From Catenulispora acidiphila DSM 44928 (GTDB taxonomy: Bacteria; Actinomycetota; Actinomycetes; Streptomycetales; Catenulisporaceae), in assembly GCF_000024025.1 (NCBI RefSeq), contig NC_013131.1:6510001-6574000 (forward strand): a DNA stretch of 64,000 nucleotides. Reading direction: 5' to 3'. Under the pieces are notes generated by a model. The model saw nothing but the letters and a program-made list of their open reading frames with translations, had not been told where the DNA came from and did no database searches. The position numbers were made by a program, and so were the translations under genes. Below are positions 54,736 through 63,464 of this stretch, piece by piece. Within the stretch, counting starts at the first letter, position 1. Every line of letters starts with the position of its first letter.

Positions 54736-56093
54736 GATGCCGCCGTCAGTTCCGGCGGCCGACGGCCCGGGCGGCCGGCGGCTCGCCGACCGGCCGCGAG
54801 CACCGCCGCGCACACCTGCTCGTCCAGCGCGGCCGGAACACACCGCAGGTCCAGCAGGCAGAAGCCGTGCTCGACGCGGCCGACGATCGAAGGCTCCCCG
54901 ATCCGCAGCGGCTCTGCGAACTGCTCCGGTACCCGCACGGCCCAGCCCGGCAGAGTCACACCCGGCGCCGAGCCACCGCCGACGGCCCCAGCACTGGCAA
55001 CCGTCTCAGCCTGGACCCCGGAGGAGGTCAATGCCGTCGACATGGCGTCCGCCCGAACCCTCAACACCTCGCGATCAGCCGTCAACGCCGCCTCGACCGG
55101 CGTCTCATGACCACCGACCGTGGCCTGCAGCGCCGCCAGCGTGGTCTTGCCCACCCGCAGCGCCCGCGCCATCGGATGACGGCGCATTTCCGCCACCCTC
55201 TCCCCGCTCCCCAGGATCAGGCCGGCCTGAGGACCGCCGAGCAGCTTGTCGCAGCTGGCGGTGACCACATCAGCACCTTGTGACAGCCAGGTCCCGGCAT
55301 CAGGCTCGGTGGGCAGGAGAGGGTGCGGCCCGAGCAGTCCGGAACCGATGTCCGCGACCACCGGGACTCCGAGGCCGGACAACTCGGCGACCGGCACCGA
55401 GCTGGTGAAGCCCTCGATCCGGAAGTTGGAGGGATGGATCTTCAAGATGAACCCCGTGGCCGGTCCGATCGCCTCGGCATAGTCACGCAGATGGGTCCTG
55501 TTGGTCGTGCCGACTTCCCGCAGGACGGCGCCGGCGGCGGTCAGCAGGTCCGGGATACGGAAACCGTCGCCGATCTCCACCAGCTCGCCCCGGCTGACGA
55601 CGATCTCGCGACCACCGGCCAGAGCACAGGCCGCCAGCACGAGCGCGGCGGCGCCGTTGTTGACGATGTGGACGTCCTCGGCGGCGGGCACCGCGGCCAG
55701 CAACGCGGCCTTCACCGTCCGGCCGCGCCCGGCCCGTCCGCCTGCTTCGAGGTCGAACTCCACGTCGACATATCCCGCGGCGCGGCTCATCGCCTCGACC
55801 GCCGCCGCCGACAGCGGCGCCCGTCCGAGATTGGTGTGCAGCACCACGCCGGTCGCGTTGACCACGGGCCGCAGTGTGACCGGTGCGGTCGCAAGCAGGG
55901 CCAGCGCCAGGTCCGCGGCGTCGGCCGGGGCCGCCAGACCGGTTCTGACCTGTTGCTGGGCCGAACGCACTGCCAGCTTCACCGCCTGCGGCCCCAGTGT
56001 CGCCGCTGCATGCTTCAAGCGCGGATCTGCCAGGAGGGTGTCCGTACGCGGGACTGACCGGCGCGGATCGGACTCGCCGAGCGCCCCGGCCAT
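54726..56093 (-). CDS. selA: L-seryl-tRNA(Sec) selenium transferase
   Basis: The 455-residue PLP enzyme converts Ser-tRNA(Sec) to Sec-tRNA(Sec) using selenophosphate. ATG 56093 gives a start a few residues before RRSVPRTDTLLADP, as in Streptomyces homologues; ATG 56165 is an alternative overlapping selD. The PLP-binding Lys is Lys283 in TASCDKLLGGPQAG; NATGVVLHTNLGRAPLS is the N-terminal signature. It lies between selD and selB on one strand. Confidence 0.94.
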   Translation of the reverse strand: MAGALGESDPRRSVPRTDTLLADPRLKHAAATLGPQAVKLAVRSAQQQVRTGLAAPADAADLALALLATAPVTLRPVVNATGVVLHTNLGRAPLSAAAVEAMSRAAGYVDVEFDLEAGGRAGRGRTVKAALLAAVPAAEDVHIVNNGAAALVLAACALAGGREIVVSRGELVEIGDGFRIPDLLTAAGAVLREVGTTNRTHLRDYAEAIGPATGFILKIHPSNFRIEGFTSSVPVAELSGLGVPVVADIGSGLLGPHPLLPTEPDAGTWLSQGADVVTASCDKLLGGPQAGLILGSGERVAEMRRHPMARALRVGKTTLAALQATVGGHETPVEAALTADREVLRVRADAMSTALTSSGVQAETVASAGAVGGGSAPGVTLPGWAVRVPEQFAEPLRIGEPSIVGRVEHGFCLLDLRCVPAALDEQVCAAVLAAGRRAAGRPGRRPPELTAASCT

Positions 56094-56145
56094 CGGCACC
56101 TTGCCGCGGGCATCGGCTACGGGATCGGCGTCCCCGGGACCGGGC

Positions 56146-57186
56146 TCAGGCCACGACGACTGCATGCTCGCGCTGTTCGACCAGTTCTCCCACGACGGGG
56201 GCCCCTGGAACGAGCCCGGCGACAAGCAGGCCGCCGGAGGTCTGCGCATCGGCAAGCAGCAGCCGCTCCAGTTCATCGACCCCGGAACCCCATTCGACGT
56301 TCGGGGAGACCCAATCGAGGTTACGGCGCGTGCCGCCGCTCACGTAGCCGTCGCGGGCAGCTTCCCTGGCACCGTCCAGATAGGGGACGGCAGCGGGATC
56401 CACGACCGCTGTGACGCCGCTTGCCCGCGCAAGCTTGTACAGGTGTCCCAGGAATCCGAAGCCGGTGACGTCGGTCGCGCACCGCGCACCGGCGGCGAGC
56501 GCCGCCTGGGAGGCGTCCCGGTTGAGTTCGGTCATGGTGGCGACAGCCTGCGGGAACCGTTCGCCGGTCGCCTTGTGCCTGGTATTGAGCACGCCGATGC
56601 CCAGGGGCTTGGTCAAAGACAGCGGCGTGCCGGGACGACCGGCATCGTTGCGCAGCAGCCGATCGGCCTGCACCACTCCGGTGACCGCGAGCCCGTACTT
56701 CGGTTCGGCATCGTCGACGCTGTGGCCGCCGGCCAGGTGACAGGCCGCGGCGCGAGTGACGTCGAAGCCGCCGCGCAGGACCTCGGCGACCAGTTCCATC
56801 GGGAGCAGATCCCGGGGCCAGGACAGTATGTTGACCGCGACGACCGGGGTGCCGCCCATCGCGTACACATCGGACAGTGCGTTGGCCGCGGCGATCCGGC
56901 CCCAGTCATAGGCGTCGTCGACCACCGGTGTGAAGAAGTCTGTGGTGACCACCAGCGCGGTATCACCGGCCAACCGGACGACCGCCGCGTCGTCGCCGTG
57001 ATCGAGTCCGACGATGAGTTCGTGGTCACCCGTGAACGCCGTCGCGCCCACCGCGCCGAGGATCGATTCCAGTTCCCCCGCCGGGATCTTGCAAGCACAG
57101 CCTCCACCACGGGCGAACTGGGTCAGGCGGACTCCGGCTACTTCATCCGACTCGCTGTACGTGATCTCCTCCAGCACGCTCTGCAA
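56146..57186 (-). CDS. selD: Selenide, water dikinase
   Basis: The 346-residue enzyme makes selenophosphate from selenide and ATP. The catalytic loop is RGGGCACKIPAGEL, with Cys30 and Lys33; it is a Cys, not Sec, form. DDAAVVRL and HSVDDAEPKYGLAV are conserved. The start is uncertain: TTG 57186, GTG 57177, or a later unidentified site. The GGAGGAG at about 57166 lies inside the predicted coding region. It is the first gene of the sel operon and divergent from tRNA-Sec. Confidence 0.92.
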   Translation of the reverse strand: MQSVLEEITYSESDEVAGVRLTQFARGGGCACKIPAGELESILGAVGATAFTGDHELIVGLDHGDDAAVVRLAGDTALVVTTDFFTPVVDDAYDWGRIAAANALSDVYAMGGTPVVAVNILSWPRDLLPMELVAEVLRGGFDVTRAAACHLAGGHSVDDAEPKYGLAVTGVVQADRLLRNDAGRPGTPLSLTKPLGIGVLNTRHKATGERFPQAVATMTELNRDASQAALAAGARCATDVTGFGFLGHLYKLARASGVTAVVDPAAVPYLDGAREAARDGYVSGGTRRNLDWVSPNVEWGSGVDELERLLLADAQTSGGLLVAGLVPGAPVVGELVEQREHAVVVA

Positions 57187-57243
57187 TGTAGAACTCTCAC
57201 GTCGACCCCGTCAACGGTGATCCGTCAGCGTATGATCCTCGGC

Positions 57244-57336
57244 GGAGGTGTCCAGGATCCTGGTGGGCCTCCCCGCCTTCAAAGCGGGTGGGACGGGGAA
57301 TCCCCGTCCGGCGGGTTCGATTCCCGTCCACCTCCG
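57244..57336 (+). tRNA. selC: tRNA-Sec (anticodon UCA)
   Basis: GGAGGTG pairs with CACCTCC, discriminator G at 57336. The anticodon stem CCCGC/GCGGG holds loop CTTCAAA with anticodon TCA at 57279-57281. A long variable arm (ACGGGG/CCCCGT) and T arm GCGGG-TTCGATT-CCCGT complete the 93-nt class II tRNA-Sec. It is transcribed away from selD. The SARP reading frame on the other strand overlaps its 3' two-thirds. Confidence 0.93.
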
Positions 57337-60149
57337 TCCAGCCCTCCGGTCGGCTCACGCAGACCGGACAGGCGTCTGCGCAGCTCGTCCGCCTTCGGGT
57401 CCTGATGCTCCTCCATGATCGCCAGCGCCGACTGCCAGGCAGTGCGGGCCTCGGCGGTGTCGCCTCCGTTCCAATGAGCCTGAGCGAGGTGGTCCAGAAC
57501 CACGGCGAGATGCGGTGTCGGGCCGAGCTGGTCGGCGATCTGCGCGGCTTTCCGGCCGCAGGCGACGGCGGACTTCGGATCGCCCAGCCGATCGTGGGCC
57601 ACGATCAGCGTGTCGAGCACGGCGAACTCGGCGAATCGGTTACCGACCTCCCGAGTCAGTGCCAGGGCCCGTTCCGCGTGCTCCAGCCCCAGGTCGGGGC
57701 GGCCCAGCTCGGTGTGATAATGCCCGGCGTTGTTCAACGCCTGAGCCTGCCCGTCCGGATCGTCGACGCTTGCCAGGAGCACTGAGGCCCGCTGAGCGGC
57801 ATCAAGTGCCGCCGTGAAGTCCGCGCGCCGTTCACAGGCCTGGCTGACGTACAGCAGGACCATGCCCTGCCAGGATGCCTCACCCAGATCGACGAAGTAC
57901 TCCAGGGCCTTGTCGAGGTGCTCGAGCGCTTCGACGTCCTGCCCCTGCGCGGCGTGCGCCTCGGCGACGTGCATATGGCTGAGCCCGAGCCCGACCGGAT
58001 CCCCGTCCAGGGAGGCCGCGGCCAGACCGGCCGCGGCCACGTCCATCTGTTCCTGCCGCAGGCCGACGAAGCCCAAGTGGCCGGCCAGCACGGTGGCCAG
58101 CTGCCAGGCGTGCCGGTCCAGGCCGGCTCGGGCCGCCAGCGGGACCGCGGCGATCAATGCCCGGGACTCGGTGTCGCGCCAGGCGCGGCCCTGCTGACGG
58201 TCGAGGAACTGCTCGGGGTGCGCGCCGGGGACCGGAGCCGCCAGCTCGAGCGCGAGCCGCTGCGCATAGGACGGGGTCAGCACGGCATGTGCGCTGTGGA
58301 GGTAGTAGTCCAGCAGTCGCTGTATCCCGGACCGGCGCGCGAATTCCGGATCGTGCTCTTGCCCGAGTTCGGCGGCGTACTCGCGCAGCAGGTCGTGTCC
58401 CGCGAACCGGCCCGGGACCGTCTCGGCCACAAGGCTCGCCCGGGTCAGTTCGTCCAGTGCGCCACGGGCCTCGCGGTCCGGCAGCCCGGTCAGCGCGCGG
58501 GCCGCGGCAGCGCCGATCTCCGGTCCGGGGTGCAGGCTCAGGAACCGGAACACAGTGCCCGCAGACGTACTGAGCGCATGGTACGACGAGGAGAACACGG
58601 TACGGACGTTGGAGTCACGGTCGCCGGTGGTGAGCATGTCCAGACGTCTGTCGGCCCGGCGGAGCTCGCTCACCCAGTTCGCCAGCGGGATCGTGGGGTG
58701 CGCGGCAGCACGAGCAGCCGCGATGGTCAAGGCCAGCGGGAGGTGCGAGCACAGCTGAGCCATCTCCTCCGCCGCGGCCCTGTGCTCTCGCACCGTGGTC
58801 GCGCCCAGCCGCCCGGCCAGCAGCTGCGCCGATTCCGCGGGTGTCAGCGCATCCAGCGGCAGCGCCACTCCACCGTCCACCGCGATCAGTCCGAACAGCC
58901 GGTCCCGGCTGGTCACCACGACGATGCTGCCGGGACCGGCCGGTATCAGAGACCGGACTTGGGCCGCGTCCCGGGCGTTGTCCAACACCAGAAGCATCCG
59001 GCCGCCGCTGAGCCGGCTCCGGTACAACGCCAGTAGCGCGGCCGGTTCGGTAGGCACCGCCCCGGACGGCATTCCGAGAGCAACGAGTACGTCGCGCATG
59101 GCTGTCGCCGCCGCCACCGGCGGTTCGAGGGGGTCGAATCCCCGCAGATTCAGGTAGATCTGACCGTCGGGGAAGCGGTCGGCGATGGTGTGCGCGAAGT
59201 GCACGGCCAAAGCGGTCTTCCCGACGCCGGGCGGCCCGCTGACGACCGCCACGGTGCCGGCCGTCCGGCCGGCAGTCGCGATCCACTGGTCCAGAGCCGC
59301 GATCGGCTCGTGGCGTGCGGTGAAGCGGAGCGGAGCGGGCGGCAGCTGCCGGGGGGCGGGATGCGCGACGGTCACTGTGGCCGGACTGGACGCCCGCGGT
59401 TCCGAGGGCTCCGGATCCCCACGCAGGATCCGGGCGTGTATCTCGGCCAGCCGGGAACCCGGCTCGACTCCGACCTCGTCGACCAACAGCCTTCGGACCT
59501 CGCGGAAGACGGCCAGGGCCTGGGTCCTGCGGCCGGTGTGATACAGCGCGAGCATCCGCTGCTCTCGGAACCGCTCGTCCATCGGATGACGCGCGACCAG
59601 CGGCGCCGTCTCGGCGGCGACCTCGGCGTGCCTGCCCAGGAACAGGCCGGCGTCGAGCCGGTCGCGCCAGAGCTCCAGGTGCGCCGCCGACAGCGCTTCC
59701 GTCTCCTCCTGCATCTCACCGTCGGTGACGATGTCGGCCAGCGGATCGCCACGCCACTGTGCCAGGGCTTGTTCGGCCAGGGCGTGGAAGCCGGGCCAGT
59801 CCCCGGAGTCCGCCTTGGCCTTGGCTGCCGACCGCAGGGTTCGGAACCGGATCAGATCCAGCTCGTCCTCGGCCAGCTCGAGCGTATAGCCGCCGGGGCG
59901 GGTGAGGATCCGCGCGCCGATTTCCGCGCCGAGCGCCCGACGCAGGCGGAGTATGTAGCTCGGGAGACTGTCGGAGCTGGTCGGAGCGGCAGCCGAACCC
60001 CACGCGGTCTCGATCAGCCGCCCGGTGTGGACGACCTGGTTGGCGTGTAGAGCCAGCAACGCCAACAACGCCCGTCTCCGGCGACCGGTCACCCGGACCT
60101 CACCGGCCTCGGCGGCCACCGAAAGCGGGCCGAGAACCCCGATCTGCAC
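57279..60149 (-). CDS. SARP regulator with NB-ARC and TPR domains (AfsR type)
   Basis: GTG 60149 follows GGAGGATCGG and gives 956 residues. An OmpR-like winged helix (about 1-95; VQIGVLGPLSV, RRRALLALLALHANQVV) is followed by a BTAD domain (about 100-250), an NB-ARC ATPase with GPPGVGKT near 310 and LLVLDNA for Walker B, and TPR repeats (about 690-900). AfsR-type SARPs activate secondary-metabolite or other clusters. The last 19 codons run antisense through tRNA-Sec (peptide GGRESNPPDG), and the stop is the complement of the UCA anticodon, so the original stop has been lost. It is divergent from the operon at 60350. Confidence 0.9.
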   Translation of the reverse strand: MQIGVLGPLSVAAEAGEVRVTGRRRRALLALLALHANQVVHTGRLIETAWGSAAAPTSSDSLPSYILRLRRALGAEIGARILTRPGGYTLELAEDELDLIRFRTLRSAAKAKADSGDWPGFHALAEQALAQWRGDPLADIVTDGEMQEETEALSAAHLELWRDRLDAGLFLGRHAEVAAETAPLVARHPMDERFREQRMLALYHTGRRTQALAVFREVRRLLVDEVGVEPGSRLAEIHARILRGDPEPSEPRASSPATVTVAHPAPRQLPPAPLRFTARHEPIAALDQWIATAGRTAGTVAVVSGPPGVGKTALAVHFAHTIADRFPDGQIYLNLRGFDPLEPPVAAATAMRDVLVALGMPSGAVPTEPAALLALYRSRLSGGRMLLVLDNARDAAQVRSLIPAGPGSIVVVTSRDRLFGLIAVDGGVALPLDALTPAESAQLLAGRLGATTVREHRAAAEEMAQLCSHLPLALTIAAARAAAHPTIPLANWVSELRRADRRLDMLTTGDRDSNVRTVFSSSYHALSTSAGTVFRFLSLHPGPEIGAAAARALTGLPDREARGALDELTRASLVAETVPGRFAGHDLLREYAAELGQEHDPEFARRSGIQRLLDYYLHSAHAVLTPSYAQRLALELAAPVPGAHPEQFLDRQQGRAWRDTESRALIAAVPLAARAGLDRHAWQLATVLAGHLGFVGLRQEQMDVAAAGLAAASLDGDPVGLGLSHMHVAEAHAAQGQDVEALEHLDKALEYFVDLGEASWQGMVLLYVSQACERRADFTAALDAAQRASVLLASVDDPDGQAQALNNAGHYHTELGRPDLGLEHAERALALTREVGNRFAEFAVLDTLIVAHDRLGDPKSAVACGRKAAQIADQLGPTPHLAVVLDHLAQAHWNGGDTAEARTAWQSALAIMEEHQDPKADELRRRLSGLREPTGGLDGGGRESNPPDGDSPSHPL

Positions 60150-60204
60150 CCGATCCTCCGATTCGCCGCGATCCGCTGCCCAAGCACGGATCGTCCGGCC
60201 CACC

Positions 60205-60225
60205 GGATGCAAGGCGGATGCAAGG
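60205..60225 (+). promoter_or_regulatory. 11-bp-phased direct repeats, likely SARP site
   Basis: GGATGCAAGG occurs twice, starting 11 bases apart (60205 and 60216). SARP boxes are heptamer direct repeats at 11-bp spacing with the -10 about 8 bases downstream; here TATCAC begins at 60231. The site lies between the SARP gene and the divergent operon, and orientation favours the operon. Confidence 0.7.
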
Positions 60226-60349
60226 GAAGTTATCACAGAATCCTCATTAACACCTTTCTGCCCGGCTCGGGGCCGTACTGCGCGGGCAAGGTCCTGGCCT
60301 GGCAGATGCCACCCGTTCCCCGGTGATCGAGGAGAAGGATGTGAGAGGT

Positions 60350-60883
60350 ATGACTGAGGTATCGCGGCGTGATCTGTTCAAGAGATCCGCGAGCGTGGCG
60401 GCCACCGCCACAGTGGCGTCCGTGGTTGTGGGTGAATCGTCCGCGTCGGCCGCGACCGGGTCGGCCGGACGGGCACGGACCTTCATCGGGACGGTGGTGC
60501 GGCAGGACGGTTCCGGCCTCGTCGTCACCGCACCCAAGGAGCACGGTGACTCCGTGCTGGTCCGGCCCGAGGGCTTCCCCCCGGGATGGGTCTTCCGCTC
60601 CGGCGACAAGGTGACCGTGATGGCGGGCCGTCCCGGCCTCCCGCAGTCGGCGGTGCCCCTCCTGCAGGAGGTGTCAGGCCGCGTTCAGGGCTACTCGCAG
60701 GCCGGTGGCGTCGAGTCCTTCACCGTCGACGGCATTACCGTCACTCTCCATGAGACCACCGCGGTCTTGGACACATCTCCCAAGGAAGCGGCGGCCAGCC
60801 GGGACAGCCGCCGCTTCCTTCTCGGCTACACCGAGAACGTCGATGGACACAAGACCGCGTTCGGCTTCCGGCTGGCACCATGA
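60350..60883 (+). CDS. Tat-exported protein of unknown function
   Basis: ATG 60350 follows GAGAGGT and gives 177 residues. SRRDLFKRSASVAATAT at residues 5-21 is a textbook twin-arginine signal, ending ASA near residue 38. The mature part (about 140 residues) has beta-strand patterns (TFIGTVVRQDGSGLVVT; GDKVTVM) and no Cys pairs of note; no family is recognised. It is the first gene of the rightward operon and overlaps the MauE-like gene in ATGA. The Tat route suggests it is exported folded, possibly with a cofactor. Confidence 0.8.
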   Translation: MTEVSRRDLFKRSASVAATATVASVVVGESSASAATGSAGRARTFIGTVVRQDGSGLVVTAPKEHGDSVLVRPEGFPPGWVFRSGDKVTVMAGRPGLPQSAVPLLQEVSGRVQGYSQAGGVESFTVDGITVTLHETTAVLDTSPKEAAASRDSRRFLLGYTENVDGHKTAFGFRLAP

Positions 60884-61458
60884 CATCCACGGCCTGGTTC
60901 GCTGAACCGCTCGTCCTGGGACTGTCCGGTCTGATGCTGTGGGCGGGGTTGGAGAAGCTGCGGTCCGGTTCGGAATTCGAAGCGACCTTGGCCGGGGTCG
61001 GTGTTCCGCGGGTCTTCACGCCTTTGCTCCGCTGGGGCCTGCCGGCCGCCGAGATAGCTGTCGGAACGACTGTGGCGTTGGTCCCGTCCGCCCTCCTACC
61101 ACGCATCGGAGTGCTGATCCTGGCGGCAGCATTCGCGATCGCCGGCGTACAGGGACTGCGTGCGACTGAGAAGATCGCCTGTTCTTGTCTCGGCGGCACC
61201 GGCGACGCCGCGCTCGGTTGGCGACAAATCGCCGCGCTGCCGGTCTGGGCCGCGGCCGTGGGAGCGGTCTCCGCATCCCATCCACCGGCCAACGGCTCGG
61301 ACGGCCCGACCCGCTTGGCGGCAGCGGTACTGCTGATGTGCACCGTGCGCGCGTCGACCGCCCTGCGGCTGGCGCGCGCGGCCAGAGTGAACCGGGTCTC
61401 CTTCGCCGAGGGAATCGGGCAGCCCGCATCCATCTTCACGTACCCCCAGGAAGGCTGA
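60880..61458 (+). CDS. MauE/DoxX-like membrane redox protein
   Basis: The 192-residue protein has four hydrophobic helices (about 10-28, 50-70, 76-95, 115-135), a first-helix GLMLWAGLEKLR pattern, and the motif CSCLGG (Cys101, Cys103), like the C-x-C-x-G of MauE and VKOR-type proteins. MauE is needed for light-chain disulfides in methylamine dehydrogenase biogenesis. The start overlaps the previous stop (ATGA). It should sit in the membrane and pass electrons to the following thioredoxin-fold protein. Confidence 0.8.
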   Translation: MTSTAWFAEPLVLGLSGLMLWAGLEKLRSGSEFEATLAGVGVPRVFTPLLRWGLPAAEIAVGTTVALVPSALLPRIGVLILAAAFAIAGVQGLRATEKIACSCLGGTGDAALGWRQIAALPVWAAAVGAVSASHPPANGSDGPTRLAAAVLLMCTVRASTALRLARAARVNRVSFAEGIGQPASIFTYPQEG

Positions 61459-61462
61459 CGCC

Positions 61463-62020
61463 GTGACCACTGTCGTCTACGCGATCATCGCACTGCTCGG
61501 TGTCGTGGTGTTCCTGCTGTTCGGCGCACAGATCGAGTTGTTCCGAACGGTAGAGCAGATCCGTGACTACGCGGGTCTGATCGACCGTCCAGAGCCAGTT
61601 TCCCTGGGAGCGGCAGTTGGAACCGCCCCAAGCGACTACGGCCTGCCGGCGTACCTGGACTCCGCACACCGGGCGGTGGTCCTGTTCCTGTCCGACAAAT
61701 GCGCCACCTGCCGCTCCATCGCCGCCGCCCTGGACGGCGCCCTCCCCCGGGGTGTCGTGGTGGTGATCGACGCCGGCCCCAACGGCACGCCCGACCTGAC
61801 CCTCGCTTTCCAACTGGACCCGGAACGGACAGTGGTCGACGCCGGCCGCACCATCATGGATGCCCTCGGACTGAACATCACGCCGCTCGGTGTCGTCGTT
61901 CAGGACGGCAGATTGGTCCGGGCAAGCACCCTGCCGTCGACCCGCCAGCTGTACACCCTGATCGAGGCGACGAACACCTCGATCGGTAGCCGCGCCCGCG
62001 AGTTGTCACAGAACGTCTGA
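61463..62020 (+). CDS. MauD-like membrane-anchored thioredoxin-fold protein
   Basis: GTG 61463 follows AGGAAGG and gives 185 residues. One N-terminal helix (about 5-25) anchors a thioredoxin-like domain with Cys80-x-x-Cys83 in LFLSDKCATCRS and a cis-Pro-like ITPLGVVV segment. This matches MauD in mau operons, thought to form or isomerise disulfides of the secreted light chain. The adjacent MauE-like gene and downstream Cys-rich products strengthen that role here. Confidence 0.8.
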   Translation: MTTVVYAIIALLGVVVFLLFGAQIELFRTVEQIRDYAGLIDRPEPVSLGAAVGTAPSDYGLPAYLDSAHRAVVLFLSDKCATCRSIAAALDGALPRGVVVVIDAGPNGTPDLTLAFQLDPERTVVDAGRTIMDALGLNITPLGVVVQDGRLVRASTLPSTRQLYTLIEATNTSIGSRARELSQNV

Positions 62021-62039
62021 TCCCTCGAAAGGAGAAGCC

Positions 62040-62420
62040 ATGACATTGACGGACACCAGTCCCACCACCTCGGACCCCGGCTCGCCCGCCCCGATGCTGC
62101 CGGGCGTCCCACGCCGGGGAGCTCTGCGCTGGCTGACCGGCGGCGGTATAGCCCTAGTCGGGGCGGTGTCCGGCCTGTTCGCCACAGCCGCACCGGCCTC
62201 AGCCTCCCCTCTGTGCTGCCAACTGGCCTATCCGAACGGTCCGTTCTGCAACTACTTCGAGTGCTGGTTCAGCTGTCCGAGCGGATACACCAAAATGGTC
62301 TGGACCTGCGCCTCCGGCTCGCGGGAGATTGTCTGCGGCGAGTGCCAGCAAGGTGGTAACACCTGCTGGAACGGCAGCAAATACGTGTGTTCCATCTATT
62401 GGGACGACGACACGTGCTGA
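62040..62420 (+). CDS. Tat-exported Cys-rich mini-protein resembling a reduced methylamine dehydrogenase light chain
   Basis: ATG 62040 follows AAAGGAGAAGCC and gives 126 residues. Arg25-Arg26 (PRRGALRW) and a hydrophobic stretch ending ASA form a Tat-like signal; the mature part is about 71 residues with 11 Cys and 4 Trp. CPSGYTKMVWTC recalls the CPPGT...SW...SC segment of the true light chain, in which that Trp becomes part of the tryptophan tryptophylquinone cofactor. The chain is about half the usual length. A near-copy lies at 63694. Function is unknown; a disulfide-rich secreted effector or cofactor carrier is inferred. Confidence 0.75.
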   Translation: MTLTDTSPTTSDPGSPAPMLPGVPRRGALRWLTGGGIALVGAVSGLFATAAPASASPLCCQLAYPNGPFCNYFECWFSCPSGYTKMVWTCASGSREIVCGECQQGGNTCWNGSKYVCSIYWDDDTC

Positions 62421-62430
62421 GCCGCCGACC

Positions 62431-62493
62431 ATGATCGCGTTCATTCTCGCGCTCGCCGCGGCAGCCGGCTTCGCGCAGCTGTTCAGTCCTTGA
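62431..62493 (+). CDS. Possible 20-residue hydrophobic peptide
   Basis: An ATG eleven bases after the preceding TGA opens a 20-codon frame, almost entirely Ala, Leu, Ile and Phe, ending at 62493. The next gene's GTG is four bases further on. It may be a small membrane peptide or just a chance frame coupling translation of the following gene. No ribosome site of strength is visible. Confidence 0.3.
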   Translation: MIAFILALAAAAGFAQLFSP

Positions 62494-62496
62494 GGC

Positions 62497-63162
62497 GTGT
62501 CCTTCGTCGGGATGCTCCGCCCCCTGGCCAAGGAGGCCGCTCCGACGACCCCCCTGGTTCAGGGGGACCCGCCACGCCGACCGATCCGCGGCTGGGAACC
62601 CGTGGTGTTCCTGGCGCTGGGCTTCGGTATCTCCGCACTCTTCCTGTTCGCCTCGATACACGGCGTCAGCTTCCTGCTACCTGTCCGGATGGTCTCGAAG
62701 ACCGACCGGCTGGCGGCCACCACGGTGGCTTGGGCGGCTCTCTGCGTCGTCGACGTGATCCTGTTGACCCGGCACAAAGGCTGCTCGATCGGTCTGGCCC
62801 GCCAGACCCCCAAGCGTCTCATCCACCAGTACGGGATACGCATCGGCCCGTTCGTGTGGGGCCTGGACACCGGCTTGGCCGTGACGACCTTCCGCATGGT
62901 CACCCTGACCTGGGCGGTGCTGATCGCCGCCGTGCTGGGCACCGCTCCCTGGTGGACGGGGCTGGCGTACGCGCTGGGCTTCGCGGTTCCGTTGGGAGTC
63001 GCGGTCCTGGGCCCACGTCGGCGCACCGGCACCGAACGGTCCGACAGCGAGCCGATCTGGCTGGTCGATCTCCTGCACCGGCTCACCCGCTGGTTCCGGA
63101 TCGGCTGCACTGCCGTGCTGTTCGCGGCAGCGGTGTTCGCAGCCTCCACCTTCATCACTTGA
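62497..63162 (+). CDS. Five-helix membrane protein in the mau-like operon
   Basis: GTG 62497 (or ATG 62512) gives 221 residues with five hydrophobic helices (about 32-60, 70-90, 130-150, 150-172, 198-220). RIGPFVWGLDTGLAVTTFR, before the third helix, is reminiscent of MauF/CcdA-like proteins but too weak for a firm call. It has few Cys, including CSIGLARQ. Its place after the Cys-rich protein is compatible with a channel or electron-transfer role in export or maturation. Confidence 0.7.
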   Translation: MSFVGMLRPLAKEAAPTTPLVQGDPPRRPIRGWEPVVFLALGFGISALFLFASIHGVSFLLPVRMVSKTDRLAATTVAWAALCVVDVILLTRHKGCSIGLARQTPKRLIHQYGIRIGPFVWGLDTGLAVTTFRMVTLTWAVLIAAVLGTAPWWTGLAYALGFAVPLGVAVLGPRRRTGTERSDSEPIWLVDLLHRLTRWFRIGCTAVLFAAAVFAASTFIT

Positions 63163-63194
63163 TCAAAAGAACAGCACCCACGAAAGGAAAGACC

Positions 63195-63452
63195 TTGCGA
63201 ACCAGGAGACTCCGCCGAACCGGCGTCCCCGCCCTGGTCGGCCTGACCATCGCCGGGACCATGACCCTCTCGACCGGGACCGCGTCCGCGGGCGCATGGT
63301 TGAGCACAGGGTACTACTTCCCGTCCCAGGCATCCTGTAGCAACTGGGCCGGCAACGTGGCCGGGGCATATGGCTGGACCGCGTGGGACTGCCGATACGA
63401 CCCCTCGAGGCAGGACGGGATGCACTGGCTCCTGTTCGCTTTCGAGGGCTGA
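63195..63452 (+). CDS. Small secreted Trp-rich protein with a TTG start
   Basis: TTG 63195 follows GAAAGGAAAGACC at ideal spacing and gives 85 residues. An Arg-rich N-terminus and hydrophobic core (about 11-31) ending ASA form a signal peptide. The mature 53 residues contain two Cys, four Trp and many aromatics (FPSQASCSNWAGN, GWTAWDCRYDP). It could be a secreted effector or partner of the Cys-rich proteins. No family is recognised. An inverted repeat 13 bases after the stop probably ends the first part of the operon. Confidence 0.75.
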   Translation: MRTRRLRRTGVPALVGLTIAGTMTLSTGTASAGAWLSTGYYFPSQASCSNWAGNVAGAYGWTAWDCRYDPSRQDGMHWLLFAFEG

Positions 63453-63464
63453 GCACTCGCGGCT

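Noticed and set aside
62418-63452. Read-through of the TGA after the Cys-rich protein as selenocysteine
   Set aside because: The extended frame is a compositional shadow of the membrane-protein gene at 62497, with no conserved domain. Other genes there carry strong ribosome sites, and no SECIS-like hairpin was identified.
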